A stretch of 13,305 nt of DNA, from positions 1 through 13,305 of the forward strand of contig JANQOH010000453.1 of assembly GCA_028289725.1 (NCBI GenBank), read 5' to 3'. The notes below the pieces were generated by a model that was not told the DNA's origin, did no database searches, and saw only the letters and a program-made list of their open reading frames with translations. The translations under genes were made by a program, and so were the position numbers. Positions 5,620 through 13,220 of this stretch are shown here, in pieces. The first letter of the stretch is position 1, and each line of letters opens with the position of its first letter. The DNA is from Alphaproteobacteria bacterium (GTDB lineage: Bacteria; Pseudomonadota; Alphaproteobacteria; UBA7887).

Positions 5620-6645
5620 GTGCTAATTTTCGCGCCCCAACCCTTTCCACGGCGGACCTACGACGTGCCACGCGATACTGCGAACGAAGGACCTGTTGAC
5701 CCCGATAGCCATGTGGCACCCAAGGCAACGCGGAACCGAACCTTGCGTGTTGACCCATCGGAAGTGGCGGCGCTAAGGGCTGACCTGGCAAATCCGGCGC
5801 ACCTTTGCGACGACGAAGCCGAGAACCAGCTCGATCAGGTGATCGTCGGAGACTGCCTTTCTGTCATGCGAAATCTTCCGCGTGGGATCGTCGACCTCCT
5901 GGTTCTCGACCCACCCTACAATCGCAGCAAGCGCTTCGGTGAACATGTCCACGCCAAACGTTCGCTCAATACATATAGCGCGTGGCTCGGCACAGTTCTT
6001 GACGCGGCGCGCCCGATGCTCAAACCGACTGCATCGGTCTATATCTGCGGCGATTGGCAAAGCAGTGCGGCGATCCATGCAGCGGCGGACGACCGGCTTC
6101 ATGTTCGCAACCGCATCACTTGGGAACGCGAAAAGGGTCGCGGCGCAAAAACCAACTGGAAGAACAATTGCGAAGACATTTGGTTTTGTACGGTCGGCGA
6201 AAACTATGCGTTCAATGTCGACTCCGTGAAACTTCGCCGTCGCGTAATCGCGCCCTATCGCGCGGCTGAGGGCACACCGAAAGATTGGCGCGAAACCGAA
6301 GGTAGCAAAGTGCGCGACACTCACCCGTCTAATATCTGGACGGACGTCACCGTACCGTTCTGGTCAATGCCGGAAAATACCGAGCACCCGACGCAAAAAC
6401 CGGAAAAGCTCATCGCAAAGTTGGTTCTGGCGAGCAGCTATCCCGGTGATGTGGTTCTGGACCCATTTCTCGGTTCCGGCACCAGCGCCGTCGTCGCGAA
6501 AAAACTCGGTAGACGTTACATCGGCATCGAAATCGACGAGCAATATGCCCTGCTTGCCGCGAAGCGACTCCAGCGCGCCGAGACCGAGCGTGCGATTCAA
6601 GGTTACGAAGATGGCGTGTTTTGGGAACGAAACAGCCGGCGTTAG
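5620..6645 (+). CDS. Solitary beta-class DNA methyltransferase (N6-adenine or N4-cytosine type)
   Basis: An S-adenosylmethionine-dependent DNA amino-methyltransferase of up to 341 residues. The catalytic motif IV, DPPYN (97-101), precedes the target-recognition region (about 145-255), the HPTQKP signature (256-261) and the cofactor motif I, LDPFLGSGT (280-288). This order defines the beta class. ITWEREKG (166-173) in the middle is reminiscent of MboII-type enzymes. It is not CcrM: the C-terminal extension of CcrM is missing, and the frame ends about 30 residues after motif I. No restriction endonuclease gene adjoins it, so it is an orphan enzyme with unknown recognition site, possibly epigenetic. 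The start is uncertain: the GTG at 5620 gives about 70 residues before the catalytic domain, while a GTG at 5665 has GGCGGA upstream and is equally possible. The dyad array ends 25 bp before the first start. Confidence 0.85.
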   Translation: MLIFAPQPFPRRTYDVPRDTANEGPVDPDSHVAPKATRNRTLRVDPSEVAALRADLANPAHLCDDEAENQLDQVIVGDCLSVMRNLPRGIVDLLVLDPPYNRSKRFGEHVHAKRSLNTYSAWLGTVLDAARPMLKPTASVYICGDWQSSAAIHAAADDRLHVRNRITWEREKGRGAKTNWKNNCEDIWFCTVGENYAFNVDSVKLRRRVIAPYRAAEGTPKDWRETEGSKVRDTHPSNIWTDVTVPFWSMPENTEHPTQKPEKLIAKLVLASSYPGDVVLDPFLGSGTSAVVAKKLGRRYIGIEIDEQYALLAAKRLQRAETERAIQGYEDGVFWERNSRR

Positions 6646-6668
6646 CGCCACGGGACAGACCACTCGTG

Positions 6669-7451
6669 TCAGGTATCGCTCCAGGGGACCCCACCGGCGT
6701 AGGAACGATATAAGGTCGCGGCCATCCAACCGGCGTCAACGGGGAGCATCACGCCTGTAATGGCGGCGGCTTGATCGGAGCATAGAAAATGGACCGCATC
6801 GGCCACGTGGCGCGGCTCAACCACGATATCGATGGCGCCGGATTTCTTGATGACTTCGAGGTCGCGCTCGCCACTTTCGATCCGTGCCTTGAGCGCAGGG
6901 GTTAGTGTGTAGGTGGGCGCGACACCGTTGACGCGCACACCTTTTCGACCGAACTCGATCGCGAGCATTTGCATCAAGCGAAGAATTGCAAATTTGCTCG
7001 GACTGTAGGCGGGCAGCGGAAACGGCGCAAAGCTGTTGGTCGAACCAATGAAAACGATCGAGCCGCGCCCGCGCCCCATCATGGTTCGGCCAAAAGCCCG
7101 CGCTGTGTGCAAGCTGCCATGATAGTTCACCTGCCACAAACGGTCGTGGGCCTCGACATCCATGTCGAGGACGCTGCCGGAGTTTTCCAGAATGCCTGCG
7201 GCGGGAATCAAGATCTCGACCGGCCCGAGTTCGCTTTCAATTTGTTCGGCGAGGCTCTCCATTTTTGAACAGTCGGATACGTCGCACGCGAACATGTGGG
7301 CGCTGTGCCCGGCCTCGGTTAAATCTCTCACGACATCGTTGCCGCGCTCCACGCCCATGTCCAAAATCGCGACCGAGTGCCCCTCCGCGGCGAGCCGGCG
7401 CACACAGGCTTCACCGATGCCGCTCGCGCCGCCCGTCACCACCGCGGTCAT
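6669..7451 (-). CDS. Short-chain dehydrogenase/reductase (SDR), last gene of the CoA operon
   Basis: A 260-residue classical SDR with the cofactor motif TGGASGIG (6-13), Asp31 at the end of the second strand (favouring NAD over NADP), CDVSD at 56-60, Asn109, a serine in GSTNS (136-140), and the catalytic pair Tyr149/Lys153 in YSPSK. The usual NNAG motif reads PAAG (83-86), a rare change in a strand that stabilises the fold near the cofactor. It likely oxidises a secondary alcohol, possibly on a CoA thioester given its operon, or acts on a related free acid. The start ATG overlaps the stop of the preceding half-HADH gene by 4 nt (ATGA), with GGAG 8 nt upstream. Its stop faces the methyltransferase stop across 23 bases. 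Confidence 0.9.
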   Translation of the reverse strand: MTAVVTGGASGIGEACVRRLAAEGHSVAILDMGVERGNDVVRDLTEAGHSAHMFACDVSDCSKMESLAEQIESELGPVEILIPAAGILENSGSVLDMDVEAHDRLWQVNYHGSLHTARAFGRTMMGRGRGSIVFIGSTNSFAPFPLPAYSPSKFAILRLMQMLAIEFGRKGVRVNGVAPTYTLTPALKARIESGERDLEVIKKSGAIDIVVEPRHVADAVHFLCSDQAAAITGVMLPVDAGWMAATLYRSYAGGVPWSDT

Positions 7452-8080
7452 TGCATTGGCTCCGCACGTCGTTTCGCGACCACCGCCCGTCGTGCGGGCG
7501 CAAAAGCCGGCGTACCGTAGACTTCAAACAAAGCCTGCGACGCATCGTAGTGGTGCGCAAGGCCGCCCCGCTCGACCCGCTCGATCGGACCATCCCGATA
7601 CCCGAGTCCAAGTCGGCAGGTCAGATCCATATCGGCCGCACTCGCCAAGCCTTCGTCCAACAGCCGGAGCGCATCGTTGTATTTCGGGCGCACCAGCCGA
7701 TCGATGATACGGCCGGCTTTATCGCTACATATTGCAACGGTGAATCCCGCCGACTCAAAAACCGCTTTTGCTGCGGCGATGGCCTCGGGCTCGGATCTTG
7801 GTTGCGTCACAAGTTCGACTAGGTCGGATGGTGCGTCCGTGCCGTTCCTGTAGCGCGCAAAACCGAGTACGTTCGAACCCTCCTCCCCCATGGATTCACC
7901 CGTGTGTACTCCCAAGCATTCAGTGCCGAGTTCCACCAGAATGGCCGCCTTTTCATCGTCCGGTTTGTGCGGGGCGCCCAAATAGATAGCCACCTCACCG
8001 TCATCAGACGCCATGGCGAGGAACGGATCGTCCTTTGGAAAGGATCGGCTTTCACCATCCAATATTATCTGAAAACGCAT
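7448..8080 (-). CDS. Stand-alone 3-hydroxyacyl-CoA dehydrogenase C-terminal half, degenerate N-terminus
   Basis: A 210-residue protein. Residues about 118-200 are a good 3HCDH C-terminal helical domain (SDKAGRIIDRLVRPKYN, then CRLGLGYRDGP and ALFEVYGTPAFAPARR). Residues about 82-115 (APSDLVELVTQP onwards) match the tail of an HADH Rossmann domain, keeping a glutamate (E89) where HADH has its catalytic one. The glycine-rich NAD loop and the catalytic histidine are absent, and the catalytic asparagine position reads Asp127. It is therefore probably non-catalytic and may pair with the full HADH encoded just upstream, like the second half of long PaaH-type enzymes. The first 75 residues are not recognised. 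I choose the ATG at 8080, 2 nt after the previous stop, with GGGGG 6 nt upstream; a TTG at 8086 would overlap instead. Confidence 0.75.
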   Translation of the reverse strand: MRFQIILDGESRSFPKDDPFLAMASDDGEVAIYLGAPHKPDDEKAAILVELGTECLGVHTGESMGEEGSNVLGFARYRNGTDAPSDLVELVTQPRSEPEAIAAAKAVFESAGFTVAICSDKAGRIIDRLVRPKYNDALRLLDEGLASAADMDLTCRLGLGYRDGPIERVERGGLAHHYDASQALFEVYGTPAFAPARRAVVAKRRAEPMQ

Positions 8081-8082
8081 GA

Positions 8083-8964
8083 TCAACCCCCAAACATCGC
8101 GCCATCGTCGTAATCATAGAAGCCACGCCCGGATTTTCGTCCCAGATGTCCAGCCGCCACCATGCGCCGCAGCAACGGCGGGGCGGCGGCGCGCGGATCA
8201 TGTGTGACGGGATAAAATGCTTCGCAAAGCCGAACCTGTGTATCGAGCCCAATCAGATCGATGAGCTCACAGGGGCCCATGCGATAGCCCAAGCCCGTTT
8301 TGATCGCCGTATCGATGGCCTCCGGCGTCGCGACACCGGCTTCAACCGCCCGGATCACGTCATTGTTGAACGGCACGAGCAGGGCGTTCAGGATAAAACC
8401 TGGCTTGTCTTGCGTTTTGACCGGCGTCTGGCCGCAGGCTTCCGTCCAGGCCCAAGCCGCCGCGAAAGCATCATCCGACGTGTTCAGGCCCGGCGACATT
8501 TCGATCAACTTCATCAATTGGGCCGGTAGACAGAAATGCATGCCGACCACTTTGTCCTCGCGTCCGCAACCTGAGGCGATTTCGGTGATCGACAAAGTCG
8601 AGGTGTTCGACGCGAACAGCGTGTGTGGCGGACAAATCGTGTTGAGCGCGCGAAAGAGCGTTTGCTTGGTCGGCAAATCCTCGAAAACCGCCTCGATGAC
8701 CAGATCGCATTCGGCGAAATCGTCGAGCTCGGTGGTCAGAACATAAGTCGCCAATATGTCGTCAAGCTGTTCGGCCGGAATCTTGCCCCGGGCGACCGAC
8801 TTCTCGAAAAAGCCGCGCGTTTGATCGAAGGCCGCATCCAACGCATCGCGGTTGGTGTCGTAAACCACGGTCTTGAATCCGGCGCGTGCCGCAACGATGG
8901 CGATGCCGGCCCCCATGGTACCGCCGCCCCCTGCCACGCCGACCGTCTGGATTCGATTCGTCAT
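8083..8964 (-). CDS. 3-hydroxyacyl-CoA dehydrogenase (HADH/3-hydroxybutyryl-CoA dehydrogenase type)
   Basis: A 293-residue NAD-dependent dehydrogenase that oxidises the L-3-hydroxyacyl-CoA formed by a hydratase to 3-ketoacyl-CoA. The Rossmann domain starts at once with VGVAGGGGTMGAG (8-20) and has Asp36 at the end of strand 2. Catalytic residues are all present at the family spacing: Ser122 (NTSTLS), His143 (GMHF), Glu155 (LMKLIEM) and Asn193 (ILNALL). The usual HFFNP reads HFCLP, a local variation beside the active site. The C-terminal 3HCDH domain ends with the classical GRKSGRGFYDY at 275-285, so the protein is complete and not truncated by a frameshift. The ATG at 8964 overlaps the stop of the acyl-CoA dehydrogenase by 4 nt (ATGA); frame-extending upstream codons are rejected for that reason. 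Confidence 0.93.
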   Translation of the reverse strand: MTNRIQTVGVAGGGGTMGAGIAIVAARAGFKTVVYDTNRDALDAAFDQTRGFFEKSVARGKIPAEQLDDILATYVLTTELDDFAECDLVIEAVFEDLPTKQTLFRALNTICPPHTLFASNTSTLSITEIASGCGREDKVVGMHFCLPAQLMKLIEMSPGLNTSDDAFAAAWAWTEACGQTPVKTQDKPGFILNALLVPFNNDVIRAVEAGVATPEAIDTAIKTGLGYRMGPCELIDLIGLDTQVRLCEAFYPVTHDPRAAAPPLLRRMVAAGHLGRKSGRGFYDYDDGAMFGG

Positions 8965-10127
8965 TTGCGTCGAAAACTCCGTCCGATCAATTGCCGATGA
9001 ATTTGATTCGTGCCTTCCCAAATCTGCGTAATTTTAGCGTCCCGCATGAGACGCTCGACGCGGTAGTCCTTGCAAAATCCGTAGCCGCCATGCATTTGCA
9101 CCGCTTCGGTCGCAATCTTCATGGCCAAGTCGGATGCGCGCAATTTCGCGATGGACGCCTCGACGCCAAAATCGTCAACGCCGCCTTCAATTAAGGCGGC
9201 GACGTGATCGAGCCACGCTCCGCACATGGCAAGTTCGCCCGCCATATCAGCGAGCGCAAATTGATTGCCTTGGAAATCAATGATGCGCTGGCGTGATTGT
9301 TTGCGCTCATTCATATAGGCGACCATGTCGTGAAATGCGGCGCCGGCGATACCGAGCGCGTGCGCCGCGATGGATGGTCGCGATTTGTTGAGCGATGCAA
9401 GGAGGATGGCCAACCCCTGGCCCGGCGATCCGAGCAGGTTGGCGCGGGGTACGCGCGCGCCATCGAACGACAGACCAACCGTCGACGAGGCACGAATGCC
9501 CATTTTGTCTTCTTTGCGCGCGACGGAGAGGCCCCGCGTATTGCTCTCGACGACAAGCGCGGAAATCGCGCCCTTCGCATCATCGATCTCCGACCATTTG
9601 CCGAACACCAACAAGAGTTCGGCGACATCCCCATTGGTGATGAAGAGCTTCGTGCCGTCGACAAACACGTCATCGCCATCCGGCGTAAATCGTGTGGTCA
9701 TGCCCGTGGCATCCGAACCCGCGTCCGCCTCGGTGATCACCAGGGCGCCCAGCCCGCCAGCGGCGATGCGCGGCAACAAGCGCTTTTTCTGTTCCTCGCC
9801 GCCAAAATCGATCAGTGGTTTCAAGGCGTGGAACGTTGTTGCATAGATAATGCCCGTCGCCGCGCACGCCGCCGATACGGCTTGAACGCAGGCGAGATAA
9901 ACCCGGTACGACATCGGCGAGCCGCCATAGGCCTCGGGGACAAAAATGCCGTTCAATCCGAGGTCATTGAGCGCTTTGACATTATCCCACGGGAAGTCGC
10001 CGCTACGGTCATAGGCCTCAGCGCGCGGTGCGATCACTTCGTCCGCCAGGCGGCGCACGGTGTCGACGATCATGCGCTCGTCTTCGGCCCAGTCGCGGCG
10101 GCGCTCAAGTTGTTCAAATAAATCCAT
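8961..10127 (-). CDS. Acyl-CoA dehydrogenase
   Basis: A 388-residue flavoprotein of standard length, soluble in the cytoplasm, that introduces an alpha,beta double bond into an acyl-CoA and passes electrons to ETF. Signatures in order: the N-terminal helical domain, VITEADAGSDATGM with the FAD/substrate-contacting segment in the middle beta domain, FITNGD, and C-terminal MHGGYGF followed by RDAKITQIWEGTNQIHR. Glu371 in WEGT is at the catalytic-base position used by short- and medium-chain and glutaryl-type enzymes, rather than the alternate location of isovaleryl or long-chain enzymes. Chain length or ring specificity cannot be read out. Its start and the stop of the preceding SDR share one base (TGATG), and its stop overlaps the HADH start (ATGA). 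Confidence 0.94.
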   Translation of the reverse strand: MDLFEQLERRRDWAEDERMIVDTVRRLADEVIAPRAEAYDRSGDFPWDNVKALNDLGLNGIFVPEAYGGSPMSYRVYLACVQAVSAACAATGIIYATTFHALKPLIDFGGEEQKKRLLPRIAAGGLGALVITEADAGSDATGMTTRFTPDGDDVFVDGTKLFITNGDVAELLLVFGKWSEIDDAKGAISALVVESNTRGLSVARKEDKMGIRASSTVGLSFDGARVPRANLLGSPGQGLAILLASLNKSRPSIAAHALGIAGAAFHDMVAYMNERKQSRQRIIDFQGNQFALADMAGELAMCGAWLDHVAALIEGGVDDFGVEASIAKLRASDLAMKIATEAVQMHGGYGFCKDYRVERLMRDAKITQIWEGTNQIHRQLIGRSFRRK

Positions 10128-10828
10128 CAGTGGTTCGCCCCGTGGCCGCCATCGAGATAGATCGTTTCACCAGTGAGAAACGGAATGTCCTCGACGATCA
10201 AGGCGGTCACCAAACGCGCAACTTCCTCCGGCGTGCCGGGACGGCCGACGGGAATACGGCTCTTGAGCCACGTCCGCACTTTGTCGCGGGATAAATGCTC
10301 ACGATTCAGATCGGTTTCGATGTAACCGGGCGCGACATTGATCACGCGGATTTTGTCCGCCGCCCACTCCGTCGCCAAACAGCGGGTTATTGCGCCGACC
10401 GCCGCCTTCGACGCGCAATAAGCGAGATTGTTCGGGACACCCATACGGTCGAAAAATGATCCGATGTTGATGATACTGCCGCCGCCGGTCAGGTGCGGGT
10501 ACACTTCGCGACACCCCACCATGACCGCCGTCGCGTTGAGCGTCATAACTTCCTCGTACTCAGCCGTCGGCAGCGATTTCGACGGACTGCCCAGGTGAAC
10601 GCCCGCATTATTCACCAATCCCTCAATCGGTCCATTCTGCGCAATCTCCGCAAACGCCTTTTGCACGGCGCTCTCATCCGTCATATCGCATTGGAGCGCG
10701 TATCCAACGGGACTGGTGCCGCTGCGCGAAAGACTGAACACCGTCTTACCGCGCGTGTGTAGCGCTTCGACAATGGCAGCCCCAATGCCTTTGCTGGCGC
10801 CGGTGACAATGATTGAACCGTCAGGCAT
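10127..10828 (-). CDS. Short-chain dehydrogenase/reductase (SDR), FabG-like
   Basis: A compact 233-residue classical SDR with all canonical elements: TGASKGIG (9-16), CDMTD (47-51), NNAG (73-76), Asn98, Ser124, Tyr137 and Lys141 in YCASK, and the APGYIETD turn (166-173). The second strand ends in SLSRSG, an arginine-containing segment that tends to favour NADP(H), in contrast to the Asp of the other SDR in this operon. It probably interconverts a hydroxyl and keto group on a pathway intermediate. It overlaps the hydratase stop by 8 nt, and its own stop overlaps the acyl-CoA dehydrogenase start by one base, so it is firmly part of the operon. No exact substrate can be assigned. Confidence 0.92.
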   Translation of the reverse strand: MPDGSIIVTGASKGIGAAIVEALHTRGKTVFSLSRSGTSPVGYALQCDMTDESAVQKAFAEIAQNGPIEGLVNNAGVHLGSPSKSLPTAEYEEVMTLNATAVMVGCREVYPHLTGGGSIINIGSFFDRMGVPNNLAYCASKAAVGAITRCLATEWAADKIRVINVAPGYIETDLNREHLSRDKVRTWLKSRIPVGRPGTPEEVARLVTALIVEDIPFLTGETIYLDGGHGANH

Positions 10829-11588
10829 CGCGAAACACCGGCGTGCGTTTCTCCTCGAACGCCGCCATCCCCTCCGCAGCGTCGGAAGTCTGGAACGCGA
10901 GCGTCGAAAGATCAGCTTCGATCTTCAAGCCTTCGTGGATGGGGGCATCGAGCGCGCGCGTCACCGCGTCACGCGCGAAACCGAGCGCCGGAAGACTGAA
11001 CGTGGAGAACTCGCGCGCGAACGCGATCGCCGCTTCAATTGGATCGCCTTCGATCAACCGATTGACCAAGCCAATACGTTCGGCTTCCGCGGCATCCACG
11101 GTGCGGCCGGTCATGATGATCTCAAGCGCCCGCGCCTCGCCAATCAAACGCGGCAAGCGCTGTGTACCGCCATAGCCGGGAACTAAACCAAGCTTGATCT
11201 CGGGTTGCCCCATCTTCGCGGTTGGTACGGCAAGCCGAAAGCTGCACGCCATCGCAAGTTCCAACCCACCACCAAACGCGTAGCCATTGATCGCCGCGAC
11301 CGAAGCCATCGGAAGGCGGTCGAGCTTCGCGAATGTGGCTTGTCCCAGCTCCGCGCCGCGTTTTTGGGCCATCAGGTCGCGATTTCGCAACTCCTTGATA
11401 TCCGCGCCGGCACAGAAAGCTTTGTCTCCGGCGCCGGTAATGATGAGAGCGCGCGCATCTGAAGACGCAATCTCGTCGAGTGCGTCGCCAAGTGATTCAA
11501 TGATGGCAAAGGACAGCGCATTGAGCGCCTTCGGCCGATTAAGCGTAATCACCGCGAACTCGTCGCGCCGCGTAAGTTCGATGGACAT
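10821..11588 (-). CDS. Enoyl-CoA hydratase (crotonase family)
   Basis: A 255-residue crotonase-fold enzyme with both catalytic glutamates of true hydratases: Glu110 in FGGGLELAMAC and Glu130 in GQPEIKLGLVPGYGGTQRL, 20 residues apart as in well-studied hydratases. The oxyanion-hole segments FCAGADIKE (58-66) and NGYAFGGG (101-108) are intact. It should add water across the 2,3-double bond made by the acyl-CoA dehydrogenase downstream in the same operon. The ribosome site AAGGAG lies at 11597-11602, inside the end of the synthetase gene and 8 nt before the ATG. The start shares one base with the synthetase stop (TGATG). Confidence 0.94.
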   Translation of the reverse strand: MSIELTRRDEFAVITLNRPKALNALSFAIIESLGDALDEIASSDARALIITGAGDKAFCAGADIKELRNRDLMAQKRGAELGQATFAKLDRLPMASVAAINGYAFGGGLELAMACSFRLAVPTAKMGQPEIKLGLVPGYGGTQRLPRLIGEARALEIIMTGRTVDAAEAERIGLVNRLIEGDPIEAAIAFAREFSTFSLPALGFARDAVTRALDAPIHEGLKIEADLSTLAFQTSDAAEGMAAFEEKRTPVFRDA

Positions 11589-13210
11589 CAGGCGCGCTCC
11601 TTCTTGGCTTCGAAGCGGATCGGCACTGGCGAGACCGCACCGGACTGAACCAGATCAACCAATTCGCGTTTGAGAACTTTCCCACTCGGGGTCAATGGAA
11701 AGCTTTCCATACTAATGAAATATTCAGGCATGTCGTATTTCGACAAACCGTGTTCGTCCAAATGTTCAAGCAGTGGCGCCGGCTCCACACTCCCGAGCAC
11801 GGCGATACAGACTTTCTCACCCAAGCGCTCATCGGGGACCGGAAAAGCGGCAACCTTCTCGATGCCCGGGTGGCGCATGGCCAAGGCCTCGATATGGCTC
11901 GGATGGATGTTGCGACCGCCACGAATGATCAAATCCTTCAAACGACCTGAAATCTGCAAGTTTCCAGACGCATCAAGGACACCAAGATCGCCCGATAGAA
12001 ACCAGCCGTCGTTATTGAAACTTTCCACGGTCGCCGCTTGGTTGCCGTAATAGCCCAACATAAGGGCCGCACCCCGACCGCCGATTTGACCGACTTGGCC
12101 CGCAGAGACCGGCTTGTTCGCGTCGTTTGGATCGAAGATTCGCACCTCATAGGCAGGACCACCGCGCCCGCATGTTGCAACAATGGTATCGGTCGAATCA
12201 TCCGGGTGCGTGTACTGATGCGATGAGTTCTCCGTCATGCCATACACATTTTGCGGCTTAATCCCCTGCGCAACGAACGCCTCGGCGACGGACGGCGGGA
12301 TCGGCGCGCCCGCCATGTAAAACACGCACACCGTCCCCAGACGATCCAGTTGACGCGCGCGCTGTTCCGCCAAAATGTCGATGGCGTGTGTCGGCACGCC
12401 CATCACATAGGTCGCGCCGGTTTCGAGCAGCCAGTCGAGCTTGCTCATATCGTCGGGCGGGTCGTCGGTTATCAACAGGCCGCCGGCCAGCAGCCATTGG
12501 CCGACCGCCACCCAAGCGATGTGGTGCGAAAGCGGGCTCAAAGTCAAAAGCCGCATGGATTCGTCATGCCCCCAATCGCGCACCATATCGCGCGCATTGG
12601 CGAGGATCGTGTTGCTTGAATGCATGACGCATTTCGGCGTGCCCGTGGTGCCCGACGTGAAGGCGAGATAGCAGACCGCGTCGGGATTTGACTCCGGCGG
12701 CGTCGGGCATGGCCCCGATTGTGGGAATGTGTCGAGGTTCAGCACGGTGCGAAGACTGTTCTGTTCGGCGAACCGCGATTCCAAATCGACCAGCTCCGCG
12801 TCCGTGCCCCAACCGGACTCGCTCAAGAGCACCGAAGTGTTGAGAGCATTTAGCAGCGCGGCAACATCGGCCGAATCATAAGAGCGATGGAGCGACGGGT
12901 TGCAGACATAGCCTTGTCGCACGCACGCGAGAAACATCACGACCGCTTCAGCCCGGTTACCAAGCCATAGCGACACCCGATCACCGGGTGCGAGGCCGAG
13001 CGCGTCGAGGTAGGCCGCCGTGCCATCAACCCAATTCGCGAGCGCGCGCCAACTCAGCGACTGCCGTCCATCACGCAGTGCTATGTCGTCCGGCCGCGCC
13101 GCGGCGTGCGAAGCCAGCAGGTCATAGAACGTTTCGTCGCGCCAAAGCCCTTTTTCGTAAAAGCGGCGCGCGGCGGCCGGATCATGCAATGTGAGAAACT
13201 TGCCCGACAT
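11588..13210 (-). CDS. AMP-forming acyl-CoA synthetase (ANL superfamily)
   Basis: A 540-residue ligase that activates a carboxylic acid with ATP and CoA through an acyl-adenylate; it is the entry step of the operon. Core motifs are complete: FTSGTTGTPK (phosphate loop, about 184-193), YGMTENSS (about 323-330), FLSGDLG and GRLKDLIIRGGRNI (about 404-435), and the C-terminal LTPSGKVLKREL with the adenylation lysine near residue 511. The overall look resembles cyclohexanecarboxylate-CoA ligase and related medium-chain or cyclic-acid ligases rather than acetyl-CoA synthetase or long-chain FadD. That resemblance is from memory of the family and should be taken as a hint. I use the ATG at 13210, 10 nt after the previous stop; a TTG at 13231 would add seven residues and overlap the preceding gene. 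No clear Shine-Dalgarno precedes the ATG, so coupling to the upstream gene is likely. Confidence 0.92.
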   Translation of the reverse strand: MSGKFLTLHDPAAARRFYEKGLWRDETFYDLLASHAAARPDDIALRDGRQSLSWRALANWVDGTAAYLDALGLAPGDRVSLWLGNRAEAVVMFLACVRQGYVCNPSLHRSYDSADVAALLNALNTSVLLSESGWGTDAELVDLESRFAEQNSLRTVLNLDTFPQSGPCPTPPESNPDAVCYLAFTSGTTGTPKCVMHSSNTILANARDMVRDWGHDESMRLLTLSPLSHHIAWVAVGQWLLAGGLLITDDPPDDMSKLDWLLETGATYVMGVPTHAIDILAEQRARQLDRLGTVCVFYMAGAPIPPSVAEAFVAQGIKPQNVYGMTENSSHQYTHPDDSTDTIVATCGRGGPAYEVRIFDPNDANKPVSAGQVGQIGGRGAALMLGYYGNQAATVESFNNDGWFLSGDLGVLDASGNLQISGRLKDLIIRGGRNIHPSHIEALAMRHPGIEKVAAFPVPDERLGEKVCIAVLGSVEPAPLLEHLDEHGLSKYDMPEYFISMESFPLTPSGKVLKRELVDLVQSGAVSPVPIRFEAKKERA

Positions 13211-13220
13211 GACGCGACAA

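Noticed and set aside
5620..6645. CcrM (GANTC) cell-cycle methyltransferase
   Set aside because: The C-terminal extension found in CcrM is absent, and the recognition-region sequence (ITWEREKG) differs from the CcrM/HinfI type.
6634..6668. Small inverted repeat GGCG-TTAG-CGCC at the methyltransferase stop as terminator
   Set aside because: A four-base-pair stem without a T-tract is too weak to call.
8078..8090. A frameshift that broke one long 3-hydroxyacyl-CoA dehydrogenase into two genes
   Set aside because: The first protein ends with the natural GRKSGRGFYDY terminus of HADH, and the second has its own ATG with a GGGGG ribosome site and extra N-terminal residues, so two separate genes fit better.
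9297..10121. 274-codon plus-strand frame opposite the acyl-CoA dehydrogenase gene
   Set aside because: It is fully antisense to a gene with intact catalytic motifs, and its composition and lack of any recognisable motif mark it as a shadow.
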